A stretch of 64,000 nucleotides of DNA from a bacterium (GCA_035549195.1 DASZRK010000002.1:62001-126000), one strand, 5' to 3'; counted from the stretch's first letter, positions 1 through 8,250 are shown. Translations and numbers: made by a program. The notes: a model not told the origin generated them from the letters alone.

Positions 1-894
1 GATCTGCTGGACGGTGGTGGTCACGTCCTCGCTCATGGCCGAGACCTCGGCGGTGGAGTGGCTCATGGACTGGACCTGCTCGGTGAGGTGTTCGGAATGT
101 TCCATGATCCGGAGCACCATGGCCCGGATGCGCCCCAGGAACTGGTTGAAGGAGCCCGCCATGGCCCCGATCTCGTCGTGGGTGCTCACCCGCACCTGCA
201 GGGTCAGGTCCGCGTCGCCCCGGGAGAGCTGTTCCAGTTCGGCGCCCATCTCATGGATGGGCCGGATGACGAAATAGTTGAAGGTGGGCCAAAGGATGAG
301 GGTCACGAAGAGCAGGATCGCCAAGGTGACGCCGCCCAGGGTCCAGAGGGTCTCGGTCACCCTTTCCTGGGACTCGGGGTCCAGGAGGCTCAAGGGGAGC
401 TCCATCTCCAGGCCGCCGGAAAGCGCCCCGGCGCCGTCATGGAGCGGGAAAAGGCAGCGCACCGTCCCGCCGGGAAGGAACTGGGAGGGCGGGGCGATGT
501 GGGACTCGATACGGGGCAGTTCTTCCTTCGGGTTGCCCGGGTGGGGGGTGTAGCCCTCCACGCGGACCTTCTCGGCCAGGGGCTTGCCCTTGAGGTCCAC
601 GAGGATATAGGAGGAAGCCTGGAAACGGGAGGCCAGGTCCTCCAGCAGGTCGGCCAGTTCCTGGTTGCGGGAGTGGCGGACGGCGTTGTGGATGGTCTTG
701 TCCACCAGGGCCACCGAGGAAGCCAGGACCTCGGTCTGCCGGCCCTGGACCCTTTCCTTCTGGCGGGAAACGGCGAGGAAGCCGATGACCAACGCGATGA
801 AGAGGATGGAAAACAGGACCGTGGCGAGGACCCGGACGCCTAATTTGCTGCTGAACAAGGGCTGGCCTTTCCCACGGGGATGGAACGCAGGCAT
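1..894 (-). CDS. Methyl-accepting chemotaxis protein, N-terminal part (cut by window edge)
   Basis: The reading frame opens with ATG at 894 and runs without a stop to base 1, so the C-terminal signalling domain lies outside the window. Seen: a cytoplasmic start, a first membrane helix around residues 19-41, a periplasmic sensor stretch of about 140 residues, a second helix around residues 185-207, then a HAMP domain (RPIHEMGAELEQLSRGDADL and DEIGAMAGSFNQFL) leading into an S/T/Q-rich helix typical of the methylation region. In this family the sensor domain detects ligands and the cytoplasmic tip controls CheA. The sensor type is not recognised. Palindromic repeat DNA lies directly upstream. 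Confidence 0.85.
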   Translation of the reverse strand, partial: MPAFHPRGKGQPLFSSKLGVRVLATVLFSILFIALVIGFLAVSRQKERVQGRQTEVLASSVALVDKTIHNAVRHSRNQELADLLEDLASRFQASSYILVDLKGKPLAEKVRVEGYTPHPGNPKEELPRIESHIAPPSQFLPGGTVRCLFPLHDGAGALSGGLEMELPLSLLDPESQERVTETLWTLGGVTLAILLFVTLILWPTFNYFVIRPIHEMGAELEQLSRGDADLTLQVRVSTHDEIGAMAGSFNQFLGRIRAMVLRIMEHSEHLTEQVQSMSHSTAEVSAMSEDVTTTVQQI

Positions 895-936
895 TTTAAC
901 AGGGACGGCGGTTTTTCAAGCGGGTTAAAAAACGAT

Positions 937-1052
937 CGAACCACGGAGGGCGCAGAGATCACAGAGAAGACCCCTTCCCGGGGAAAGATAACGGCTTGAG
1001 GCCGAGCCCCGACCGATCTTCCCTCGGTGTCCTCCGTGACCTCTGTGGTTCG
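937..1052. repeat. Palindromic CACAGAG-type repeat, copy 1
   Basis: The left arm reads GAACCACGGAGGGCGCAGAG and continues with CACAGAGAAGA; the right arm is its approximate reverse complement (CCTCCGTGACCTCTGTGGTT). The arms are built of 9-nt units around CACAGAG and enclose about 55 unrelated bases. It lies between the chemotaxis receptor start and the cysteine desulfurase stop. It is one of at least seven copies in this window. Confidence 0.85.
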
Positions 1053-1064
1053 AGGACGTTCCTT

Positions 1065-2231
1065 TTATTTGTCGTCCTCGAACAGGGAGGACATCATCCT
1101 GAGGCCCTGGACCACCTCGGGCAGGGCCTTGAGGAACTGCTTCACCTGGTCGCCGGTGTTGTGGCGGCCGAAGCTCAGGCGCAGGCCCTGTTTGGCCTCC
1201 TTCGGGGAACGGCCCATGGCGGCCAGCACGTGGGAGGGGGGCGCGGAGCCCGCGGCGCAGGCGGCGCCCGAGGAGACGGCGAAGCCCTTGGCGTCCAGGC
1301 TGTGCACCAGGTTCTCCCCGTCCAGGCCGGGCAGGGTGACGTTGAGCAGGCCGGGCAGGCGCCGGTCGGGGTCGGCCGGGCCGTTCAGCTTCAGGTCGGG
1401 GAAGATCTTACGGGCCTCGTCCAGGAAGATCTCGCCCATGACCTTGAGGCGGCCCATCTCCGTAGGGTCCGAATGGATCAGCCGGGCGGCCTCGGCCATG
1501 CCCACGATGCCCGCCACGTTCTCGGTCCCGCCCCGGCGGTCCTTCTCCTGGCCCCCGCCGTGGATGAGGGGCACCAGCTCCACGCCCCGGCGCTGGTAGA
1601 TGAACCCGGCCCCCTTGGGCCCGTAGATCTTGTGGGCGGCGACGGAAAGGAAGTCGATCTTGTCCCGCTGGGTGTCGAGGGAGAGCTTGCCGTAGGCCTG
1701 CACCGCGTCGGTCATGAAGAGGATGCCGTTCTCCCGGGCGAAGGCCCCCACCTCGCGGAAGGGCTGGATGGCCCCCACCTCGTTGTTGGCGGCCATCAGG
1801 CCGATGAGACGGGTCTCGCCCTTGCGGACCGCCTTCTGGACGGCCTTGGGGTCCACGAAGCCTTCCGAGTCCACGGGGACCGTGGTGACGGAGACGCCGT
1901 GGTTGGTGAGCCAGTCGGCGCAGTCCAGCACGCAATGGTGCTCGACGGCGGAGAGGATGATGTGGCGGGGCTTGCCCTCGTGGGCCCAGGCCACGCCCTT
2001 CAGGATCGCGTTGATGCCCTCCGTGCCGCCGCTGGTATAGACGATCTCCTTGGGGTCGGCGTTGAGGGTGTTGGCGATCTCGTCGCGGGCTCGCTCCAGG
2101 GCGGCGCGGCCTTCCCGGCCCAGGGCGTGCACGCTGGAGGGGTTGCCGTATTCTTCTTTTAGATAAGGGAGCATCTTTTCCAGCACCCTCTCGTCGAGGG
2201 GGGTGGAGGCGGCGTGGTCGAAGTAGATCAT
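1065..2231 (-). CDS. Cysteine desulfurase (NifS/IscS family)
   Basis: A 388-residue PLP enzyme that would remove sulfur from L-cysteine and hold it as a persulfide for Fe-S cluster or tRNA thiolation pathways. Seen: N-terminal YFDHAASTPLD, the TSGGTEGIN phosphate-binding loop, H98/H99 in AVEHH, D175 in MTDAVQ, the PLP lysine K201 in AAHKIYGPKG, and the catalytic cysteine C325 in SSGAACAAG. The length and the short loop around the cysteine fit the NifS/IscS group rather than SufS. No IscU/NifU scaffold or IscR regulator is adjacent, so the acceptor cannot be assigned. The ATG at 2231 gives the standard N-terminus. Confidence 0.93.
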   Translation of the reverse strand: MIYFDHAASTPLDERVLEKMLPYLKEEYGNPSSVHALGREGRAALERARDEIANTLNADPKEIVYTSGGTEGINAILKGVAWAHEGKPRHIILSAVEHHCVLDCADWLTNHGVSVTTVPVDSEGFVDPKAVQKAVRKGETRLIGLMAANNEVGAIQPFREVGAFARENGILFMTDAVQAYGKLSLDTQRDKIDFLSVAAHKIYGPKGAGFIYQRRGVELVPLIHGGGQEKDRRGGTENVAGIVGMAEAARLIHSDPTEMGRLKVMGEIFLDEARKIFPDLKLNGPADPDRRLPGLLNVTLPGLDGENLVHSLDAKGFAVSSGAACAAGSAPPSHVLAAMGRSPKEAKQGLRLSFGRHNTGDQVKQFLKALPEVVQGLRMMSSLFEDDK

Positions 2232-2289
2232 GGGTTTCCTTCAGGGATCCGGGACGGCCTCAGTTTAGCATCCTTCGGGCGGGTCCGAA

Positions 2290-3780
2290 CTATTTCGATG
2301 CCGGGTTCCAACTCGCCCATTCACCATACGCTACCGGCCCCTGCCTTAATGGGACTTTGGTGGCGGATTGGACCGTCGGGTCCGCCTTCAACCGCGCAAT
2401 GATCCCATCGGCATTTCCACCGGTCACCTTCAAGAAGTAATCAGGGTTCAAGCCGTCCGAGGACCCATCGTCCGCTCCAAATCTCGCCAGGACCTTTGTT
2501 CTCTCCTCCAAGGAAGTGCCGTTTTGAAAGTGGATCGCGATCCGGTCCGGTTCCTGGCCCTTCAACAGGCAAAGCGCATTTTCCTCATTCCCGGGTTTTC
2601 CATCCGCCTTCTCAAAGGACCCGACTTCGACACGCGGAAAGCCGGAAACCCAATGAAGACGCCCGACGATCCGAAGATAGGCTTGCTGGTCCGGAATATC
2701 CTGGTCCCAATAGACCAAGATCCGCCTATAACATCCCCCGGGAACCGGGAGGGGCTCATCCGGCACAAAATAAGCGATCCGTTCCTTATCCAGGGGAAGG
2801 GTCATCGATCCCGGTCCCGTCTTTATCCTCTTCCCCAACAAACCCGTGAAAGTCACTGGATCGTTCTCGGTCTCAAGATGGACATAGGCATTAGCGCCGC
2901 TCACGTCCCCATGGTCCCGGGCCAATCCGTACCATTTCTTCGCTTCCGCCAGGTCCTTGTTCAACCCACGGACTTTCTTGCCTGATGCATAACCCGTTTC
3001 AAAATAGGATCCGAGTTCGTTCTCGGCGGGACCCCATCCCTGTTGGGCGGCCTTCTTGATCCATTCCAAGCCTTTCTCCCGATTGTCGTCGGTGTAGCCC
3101 TCCCACTCCTGGTACCCACCCAAGTAATAGCGGCCCAATTGGTACTCGGCATCGGGGTCCCCCTTTTCGGCCCGGAACTTGGCCGACTCAAAAGGAAGGG
3201 TCGGGGCCACGGAAACACCCCTTTGGGTCACAGGGGAAAAACCCGTCGGCACAAATGAATATCGCGGCTGGATCATGGCCGCCTCTTCGCAGCTCAAACC
3301 CCATTGTCGGAGCCATGGCGGGAGCAATGGATTTTTCATGTCCATGACAAGGGCTTCGTTTTCCAAATGGGAGATGGTCTCCACGGCCTTTCGGCCTGCC
3401 GTCTTCTCGACCAGGTATCCCACCGCGCAGACCGCGCCATTGTCGCCGATGAATTCCGGCGTCCTTTTGAGGAACCGGTGATTTTCCGGGAATTTCCCGG
3501 CTTCCCGGTAATCCCTCAGGAGGTCCATAAGATGGAGCCGATTCGACCTCTGTTCTTTTGAAAGTCCCCTCACCCTTCCGGCCCGGAACCTCTTTTCCAG
3601 GATGGCCAAATGGATTTGGATCCGTTGTTTTTCCGTGGTTCGGGGTAAAAAAGCGGCGATGTTCTTAAAGTGGCCGTCGTAACGGGCCATCCCCCGTTCC
3701 AGGTCCGGGACTTTTTCGGCGTGGCCGATCATTCGACCCACGATGAGGAAAAAAATGATCAGTGGATTTTTTATTCGCAT
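2290..3780 (-). CDS. Secreted Sel1-repeat protein of unknown function
   Basis: I chose the ATG at 3780 because GAGGA lies just upstream and the protein then begins with a signal peptide (MRIKNPLIIFFLIVGRM, cleavage near GHA-EK); an ATG at 3837 would bury it. The 496-residue product has an N-terminal helical region, a block around NGAVCAVGYL...LSCEEAAMIQP that I recall only as a conserved unnamed region, two or three Sel1-type repeats (AEYQLGRYYLGG, EKGLEWIKKAAQQG, AEAKKWYGLARDHG) near the middle, and a C-terminal domain with no recognised motif. Sel1 repeats usually mediate protein-protein contacts. No partner is evident from the neighbours. Confidence 0.8.
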   Translation of the reverse strand: MRIKNPLIIFFLIVGRMIGHAEKVPDLERGMARYDGHFKNIAAFLPRTTEKQRIQIHLAILEKRFRAGRVRGLSKEQRSNRLHLMDLLRDYREAGKFPENHRFLKRTPEFIGDNGAVCAVGYLVEKTAGRKAVETISHLENEALVMDMKNPLLPPWLRQWGLSCEEAAMIQPRYSFVPTGFSPVTQRGVSVAPTLPFESAKFRAEKGDPDAEYQLGRYYLGGYQEWEGYTDDNREKGLEWIKKAAQQGWGPAENELGSYFETGYASGKKVRGLNKDLAEAKKWYGLARDHGDVSGANAYVHLETENDPVTFTGLLGKRIKTGPGSMTLPLDKERIAYFVPDEPLPVPGGCYRRILVYWDQDIPDQQAYLRIVGRLHWVSGFPRVEVGSFEKADGKPGNEENALCLLKGQEPDRIAIHFQNGTSLEERTKVLARFGADDGSSDGLNPDYFLKVTGGNADGIIARLKADPTVQSATKVPLRQGPVAYGEWASWNPASK

Positions 3781-3833
3781 GGATCCTCGGGATGACCACG
3801 ACGAGATCATCAAGAACGACCGATATGACCGCC

Positions 3834-4271
3834 TCAAAGCTCCATGAGCTCCAGCAGCCCTTCGGGATAGAGCGGGACCTTGCCGGCGTGCAGGTCCTTC
3901 AAGGGCACCCAGACCGCCTTGCCGAGCGTCCTGCCCCCTTCCAGGATGGGCCGCTCCGCCGCCTCATAGAGGGCGGGGTCGGTCAGGTCGCCCCGGAAGA
4001 TGATGAGGATCTCGTGGCCCGACTCGCCCGTCAGGGGGAAGGGGCTCTCCATCTGGCCGTAGGATTCGAGGTTCTTCAGTTCAGCCCCGATCCCCTCGCG
4101 GAAGGCCCGGCGCACCGTCTGCTGTTCGGGCTCGCCGAACCCCACCCGGCCCCCCAAGGGGCGGTAATAGGTCCCACCCTTGGCCTTGTCCTGGCATTCC
4201 ATCAAAAGGACGCGGCCATCCTTCTCGACGACGCAGACGGCCACGACATGAACGGCATCACTTCCCTGCAT
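3834..4271 (-). CDS. Nudix-fold protein with degenerate Nudix box
   Basis: A 145-residue protein with the Nudix fold pattern: an early strand VHVVAVCVVEKDGRVLLMEC, a GGTYYRPLGG turn, then the box GRVGFGEPEQQTVRRAFREG. The canonical core REUxEExGU reads RAFREGIGA here: the first Glu is Ala and the last Glu is Gly. Both positions normally bind catalytic metal, so hydrolysis of a nucleoside diphosphate derivative is doubtful. AGGAG lies before the ATG, and the start overlaps the preceding gene by 14 bp, indicating translational coupling. It may be a binding or regulatory member of the family. Confidence 0.85.
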   Translation of the reverse strand: MQGSDAVHVVAVCVVEKDGRVLLMECQDKAKGGTYYRPLGGRVGFGEPEQQTVRRAFREGIGAELKNLESYGQMESPFPLTGESGHEILIIFRGDLTDPALYEAAERPILEGGRTLGKAVWVPLKDLHAGKVPLYPEGLLELMEL

Positions 4272-4809
4272 TTTCCGCTCCTAAAAATGAATTCAGCAGG
4301 CCGGACCATTCGGTCTCCTGCAGGCGCACCAGCACCCGGTAGGGCACGGAGGCGGGGTCCTCCTTGCGGTATTTGTCGCAAAGGTCCACGAAGGTCTCCG
4401 GTTCCCAGAGGCAGGACTTGTGGACCCGGTCCCGGAGCTTGACGAGGTCCTTGGGCGGGTCCTTTTCCAGGATCTCCAGGACCGACCAGCCGATGGCCCG
4501 GTAGGCGCTGTCCGGCGCCTTCACCCGGGCATACCAGTACTTGGAATTGCCGGCGTCGGGCTCCCGCCGGTGCAGGATGGCATGGATCCAGTTGCCTTGC
4601 CAACTCCCCTCGTGGTCATTGGCCACATTATGCGCTTCGTCGAAACAGTCAAGGTAAAGGAAGAGCGCGCCCTGCACGAAGGGCTTGAGCCCCGAGGCGG
4701 CCACCGCCTTGGCCGCCATGGCCGGGGCTTGGCCCCGTTCCAACCGGTCGAGGGGCCTGGCCTGGCCCGCGAAGGCCATGAGGGACTGGATCTTGGATGA
4801 GAATTCCAC
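4258..4809 (-). CDS. Conserved-looking hypothetical protein (183 aa)
   Basis: It starts at GTG 4809, preceded by AAGGGAAG. The protein is soluble, with no signal peptide or membrane helix. The most distinctive part is the central stretch with FDEAHNVANDHEGSW, WIHAILHRREPD and KYWYARV, rich in His, Asp and Trp, which looks like a conserved core, but I do not recognise the family. It sits 10 bp after the stop of the 4820-5257 gene and overlaps the Nudix-like gene by 14 bp, so the three are probably co-transcribed. Confidence 0.75.
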   Translation of the reverse strand: MEFSSKIQSLMAFAGQARPLDRLERGQAPAMAAKAVAASGLKPFVQGALFLYLDCFDEAHNVANDHEGSWQGNWIHAILHRREPDAGNSKYWYARVKAPDSAYRAIGWSVLEILEKDPPKDLVKLRDRVHKSCLWEPETFVDLCDKYRKEDPASVPYRVLVRLQETEWSGLLNSFLGAENAGK

Positions 4810-4819
4810 GGCGCTTCCC

Positions 4820-5257
4820 TTAGGGTTCCAGGGTCTTCTGGTGCCCCGCCTTGTCCGACATCTCGATGGCGCTCTGGGAGCCCAGGCCCTTCATCCGCAC
4901 GAAGGTCTTGTCGTCCTGTCCCATGACCAGGAAGCCCGCGCCCTGTTCGTTGGCCACCAGCTTCACCTCGGGCCGCCCCTGGGGGTCGATCAGGCGCAGG
5001 ATGACCGTGTCCGGCAGGGTGCCGCCATCGGGCATTCGGACCTTGGGGTCGGCGGGGAGCACGGCGATGGCGGCCCGGATGCGGTCCTGCTGGTCGACGA
5101 TCTGCAGGCCGCGGCCCCTCAAGATCCCGTCCGAGTCGGCCCAGGCGGAGCGCAAGGGCGCGCCCAGGAAGACCAGTAGGACGCAGGTCACGTTCAGGAC
5201 CGTCAGGGCGACCAGGAAACGGCGGAGCTTCTGCATTTGGGCCAATTCGTTCGACAT
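4820..5257 (-). CDS. Membrane-anchored hypothetical protein (145 aa)
   Basis: The ATG at 5257 has a textbook AGGAGG six bases upstream. A single membrane anchor spans about residues 12-34 (FLVALTVLNVTCVLLVFLGA), with a short charged cytoplasmic tail before it. The outside part has two repeated beta-like motifs (LRGRGLQIVDQQDRIRAAI and LRLIDPQGRPEVKLVANEQGAG). This pattern of strands with D-x-x-G-R turns resembles small extracytoplasmic beta-sheet proteins, but no function is known to me. It is the first gene downstream of the 5276-5309 terminator. Confidence 0.75.
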   Translation of the reverse strand: MSNELAQMQKLRRFLVALTVLNVTCVLLVFLGAPLRSAWADSDGILRGRGLQIVDQQDRIRAAIAVLPADPKVRMPDGGTLPDTVILRLIDPQGRPEVKLVANEQGAGFLVMGQDDKTFVRMKGLGSQSAIEMSDKAGHQKTLEP

Positions 5258-5275
5258 GGGAGACCTCCTGGAATG

Positions 5276-5309
5276 AAAAAGGCCCTCCCCTTCATAGAAA
5301 GGGAGGGCC
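5276..5309 (-). terminator. Intrinsic terminator
   Basis: On the minus strand GGCCCTCCC (5309-5301) pairs perfectly with GGGAGGGCC (5289-5281), followed by TTTTT. It lies 3' of the candidate structured RNA and just before the ribosome site of the 4820-5257 gene. Confidence 0.85.
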
Positions 5310-5474
5310 TCCAGTCTAACTTCCCGGAAAGGTCCGACAAAACCCTTTCGGGCCTTGGGGCACCGGGCGCGCCGGGGAGGGCAAGTGTCGAAGACGAAAC
5401 CCCTTTCGGCCCGGGGTTCCTAGCCTTTTGCCCCTCCTGGCGCTCCCGACGCCCCAAGGACTTCCTTCCGACCC
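5281..5474 (-). ncRNA. Candidate long-hairpin noncoding RNA
   Basis: The minus strand can fold into a long interrupted rod. Outer pairs are 5470-5473 with 5331-5334; then a perfect 9-bp helix 5451-5459 with 5353-5361; then a helix 5429-5438 with 5374-5384 with one bulge; then an inner hairpin AACCCC/GGGGTT (5398-5403 with 5413-5418). The 3' side of the lower bubble can form CCC-GAAA-GGG. A -10-like TCTAAT (5475-5480) precedes the 5' end and an intrinsic terminator follows. The rod with a central bubble recalls 6S RNA, but I see no decisive family signature; it could also be a 5' leader of the 4820-5257 gene. Confidence 0.4.
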
Positions 5475-5487
5475 ATTAGAACCTTTT

Positions 5488-5597
5488 GAACCACCGAGAA
5501 CACAAAGGTCACCAAGAAGAACCTAGGCCTTAGGCAGGAGGACATTCAAGATTCCCCCAAAGATCCTCCGTGCTCTCCGTGCCCTCTGTGGTTCGAA
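5488..5597. repeat. Palindromic CACAGAG-type repeat, copy 2 (diverged)
   Basis: The left arm is GAACCACCGAGAACACAAAG; the right arm ends CCGTGCCCTCTGTGGTTCG. It fills the gap between the vWA gene stop and the structured RNA, and its edge provides the region upstream of the RNA's putative promoter. Confidence 0.8.
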
Positions 5598-5602
5598 CCA
5601 CC

Positions 5603-6376
5603 TTAATCCACCCGTTTCATCCGCACCCCGAAGTCCACGTTGTTCTTCACCCAGCGGATGAACTTGTCCTGCTTCTCCATCGGCCCGTCGGGGTTGTAGA
5701 TCTTGGGATCCTTCCAAGTCTCCATGACGGGGGCCTCCTGGGTCCAGACCTTCACGCGCCGGCGGGGCACCTGCCCCTCCCACTTCTTCCCCACAGTCGG
5801 GTCCGTATAAAGGAGGCGGACCGTCACGTTGCGGGAGAGCTTCTCCAGCGGCGAAAGGTCGATGCCCCGGAAGTCGTGCCGCCCGTGGTTGCCCGGCACG
5901 TCCAGCATCCCGTCGCTGACCATCACCACCGCCAGGGGCTTGAGGACCATGTTGCGGTCCTTCACCATCTCGGTCACCTTCTGGAAGAAGGCGTTGTAGT
6001 CGGTGTACTTATCGACGTGGTCCTTCGGGAAGATCTCGCGCAGTTTCGCCTCGATCTCCTCCGGCGTCTTGTCCTGGAAGGTCTCGATGGGGAAGAAGAC
6101 CTTCGGCTCCCCCTTCTTGTCCCCTCCGATGGACCCCACGAAGAGCGCGGCGGGCTGGGTCATCCCCTCCAGGCCCTTCAGGTGCCCATAGATGTAATGG
6201 GACAGGAACTGGATGGAGTCGTCGAAATCCGGCCCCTTGAGGAAGGACCCGCTCTGGTCCACCCCGATGAACATCACCAGCCGGGGTTGGGGTTTGTCGT
6301 CGAAGAACCCGCCCCAGACCGGCATGGTCACGAACAGCGCCAGGGCCCCGAGGGCCGTGATCCTTGCCGTCCTCAT
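5603..6376 (-). CDS. Secreted von Willebrand factor A-like protein
   Basis: A 257-residue protein with an N-terminal signal peptide (MRTARITALGALALFVTMPVW). The fold is suggested by a hydrophobic strand ending in the metal-site motif DQSGS (LVMFIGVDQSGSF) and a later VVMVSDGMLD strand, as in vWA domains that bind a divalent cation and ligand proteins. The start overlaps the end of the upstream membrane protein gene by 4 bp (ATGA), so the two are translationally coupled and probably work together. The C-terminal tail (about residues 200-257) is basic and lacks a known motif. Confidence 0.8.
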   Translation of the reverse strand: MRTARITALGALALFVTMPVWGGFFDDKPQPRLVMFIGVDQSGSFLKGPDFDDSIQFLSHYIYGHLKGLEGMTQPAALFVGSIGGDKKGEPKVFFPIETFQDKTPEEIEAKLREIFPKDHVDKYTDYNAFFQKVTEMVKDRNMVLKPLAVVMVSDGMLDVPGNHGRHDFRGIDLSPLEKLSRNVTVRLLYTDPTVGKKWEGQVPRRRVKVWTQEAPVMETWKDPKIYNPDGPMEKQDKFIRWVKNNVDFGVRMKRVD

Positions 6377-7647
6377 GGCCGCGCCTCCTGGTGGGTGCTG
6401 TCGGGCACGACGGACAAGGGCGCCGCCTTCGCCTTGCCGGACCGCTTGCGCGCGATCTCGGGCTTCGCCTGCAGCAATTCCCGCGAGCGCATGATGTCGC
6501 GGAAGCTCTTGAAGGGCAGGTCGAAGAGGTGGCGGGACATGATCAGAAGGATGAAGAAGTTCACGGTGGCCGAGACCACCTGCATGGGCGGCAAAAGGAA
6601 GGCCCCCAGCAGTTCATCCCCCTTCTCCCGCAGGTAATCCATGTCGCTCTTGACCGAATAATAGAAGGCGGTCGTATAGGCGAAGGCGTCGTCCATCTTC
6701 GCCGACACCCCTCCCTCGGGTTTCTTCAGGCCCGTTCCCTGGATGATGGCCGTCAGGATGGGCACCCCGTGGGACCCGAAGAGGAACCAGGTCATGCCCC
6801 GGACCCCCAGCCAGGCCAGGAAGCCGATGAAGAGCGTCCCGCCCATGCCCAGGTCGAAGTCCTTGGAGGTGTGCTGGGCGAACCAGGGCACCAGCGAATC
6901 CACCAGTTCACGGTAGAGGAACAGCACCTCCACGAAGGCCGCCACGCATTCCACCAGGCTGATCTTCACGATGGTGGGGATGTCCCGGCTTTCCAGGGCC
7001 TTGGACCAGGCCGCCAGCACCGCGTAACTGCCCATGATGAGGAAGAACATGAAGAGGAAGAGCGGGATGCGGATGGCCGTCTCGGAGAGCTCGCCCCCGG
7101 TCATGTTGGCCAGGGTGTCGAGCACCAGGGGGGTCATCACATAGGTGAAGATCACCGCCTCCACCAGGCACCAGGCGAAGGTCATCACCACCGCGATCCA
7201 GGGCACCCCGGGTGTGGACACGCCCTTGGCCACCGTGCGCACCAGCCGGAAGGGGATCATCAGGATGTCCTGAACGATGAACCAGACCCCCAACACCATG
7301 ACCCGCGCCAGACCGTAGAGGGACGAGACCAGCACTATCAGGAACTTGAAGAACCCGCCCCAATAGGCGAAGACGCTCTTGAGGTAGTCCCACCAGGTGA
7401 CGCAGAAGGCCTTGAGGAACTCCACCCTCTTCTGGCGGACCACCACCGTTAAAAGCGACGGCACCGTGAGCCAAAGGCACACCATGGTGGCGGCCGCCGG
7501 CAGCAGCAGGAAGACCCGTTTGGCCACCATCAGCCCCAAGGGATCCTGCGCCCCCCAGGCGAATTGAAGCACTTGTTGTTGGAAGAACGTCGGGAACAAC
7601 AGGACGGACAGAATGACGGAACCGAGGCTGGATGCGCCTTGATCCAT
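6373..7647 (-). CDS. Polytopic membrane protein of unknown function
   Basis: A 424-residue protein with about eight hydrophobic segments (for example near residues 40-70, 100-130, 150-185, 195-215, 275-300, 350-375) and a basic C-terminal tail. AGGAGGTG precedes the ATG at 7647. No transporter or enzyme signature is visible. Coupling by a 4-bp overlap to the secreted vWA-like gene suggests the pair forms one envelope complex, with this protein as the anchor. The Shine-Dalgarno region AGGAGGTG is a perfect complement of the CACCTCC in the small RNA candidate at 57.8 kb, though such a match is expected for any strong ribosome site. Confidence 0.8.
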   Translation of the reverse strand: MDQGASSLGSVILSVLLFPTFFQQQVLQFAWGAQDPLGLMVAKRVFLLLPAAATMVCLWLTVPSLLTVVVRQKRVEFLKAFCVTWWDYLKSVFAYWGGFFKFLIVLVSSLYGLARVMVLGVWFIVQDILMIPFRLVRTVAKGVSTPGVPWIAVVMTFAWCLVEAVIFTYVMTPLVLDTLANMTGGELSETAIRIPLFLFMFFLIMGSYAVLAAWSKALESRDIPTIVKISLVECVAAFVEVLFLYRELVDSLVPWFAQHTSKDFDLGMGGTLFIGFLAWLGVRGMTWFLFGSHGVPILTAIIQGTGLKKPEGGVSAKMDDAFAYTTAFYYSVKSDMDYLREKGDELLGAFLLPPMQVVSATVNFFILLIMSRHLFDLPFKSFRDIMRSRELLQAKPEIARKRSGKAKAAPLSVVPDSTHQEARP

Positions 7648-7912
7648 GACCGCACCTCCTATTGCAGAAGGCGAAGGTTGCCCCGTCCCCGGCGGCCTGC
7701 CGCGTCCCTCGAAAGGGGCTTGGCGGGAGTACCACTAGAACCCAATGGGACCTTCAGATAGAGGGTAGGCCCAAGGCGTCAAGGACCCCAATCAAAACCG
7801 ACGTTAAAGCAGGGTCATGCCTTTACCCCTTGGATTTGGGGCTGGTTGCACGTGAGTGAAAAAAGCGGAAATCGATGTCGAAGTTTGGGAAATATTTCAC
7901 AAGGAACAACGG

Positions 7913-7988
7913 CTTCACCACGGAGCCACGGAGAAGGCAAAACCAGGACGGCTTTTTCACCGCGAAGACGCGAAGTCCGCGAAGAAAT
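7913..7988. repeat. Palindromic-type repeat fragments (CACGGAG and GCGAAG variants)
   Basis: The gap 7648-8088 has no gene I can support. It contains TTCACCACGGAGCCACGGAG at 7914-7933 and TTCACCGCGAAGACGCGAAG at 7955-7974. These are left arms of two related repeat types without clear right arms, so they look like eroded copies. Confidence 0.65.
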
Positions 7989-8030
7989 CCCAAACCCTTT
8001 CAGGACATCCGCCAAAACCAAGATCAAGAA

Positions 8031-8071
8031 CCCCTTCTCCCTCGAGGGGAGAAGGCCGGGATGAGGGTGAC
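8031..8071. repeat. CTCCCTCGAGGGGAGAAGG-type short repeat
   Basis: A short G/C-rich palindrome-containing string (CTCCCTCGAGGGGAG followed by AAGGCCGGGATGAGGGTG). I have seen similar strings recur in many environmental genomes; only one copy is visible here, so its repeat status rests on memory, not on this window. Confidence 0.35.
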
Positions 8072-8088
8072 CTACAGGTTGGGGATCC

Positions 8089-8238
8089 TTAATCCAAGTG
8101 CTTTAGGCGGCGGTCACGGGGTTTTTCCTTGCCGCCCATCATCCGCGCCGCGCCGCATTGGGGGCAGACGAATTTGCGCTTTTTATGGGCCGAATGGGCC
8201 TGTTCCCGCATCTTGATCTTGCAGCGTCGGCAGAACAA
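8089..8238 (-). CDS. Small zinc-ribbon protein (49 aa)
   Basis: A TTG start at 8238 with AAGGTG six bases upstream gives a 49-residue basic protein. It begins MFCRRCKIKM and has CPQCG further on, so CxxC...CxxC with a spacer of 18 residues forms a zinc ribbon. The tail is strongly basic (GGKEKPRDRRLKH), compatible with nucleic-acid binding. A damaged copy of its 5' end lies at 9441-9452, fused to a cyclotransferase fragment. It is close to the 3' edge of the AT-richer mosaic. Confidence 0.55.
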   Translation of the reverse strand: MFCRRCKIKMREQAHSAHKKRKFVCPQCGAARMMGGKEKPRDRRLKHLD

Positions 8239-8250
8239 GCGAACACCTTT

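Noticed and set aside
5281-5474. SRP (4.5S) RNA or RNase P RNA
   Set aside because: The conserved SRP apical loop motif and the RNase P core motifs are absent, and the length is wrong for RNase P.
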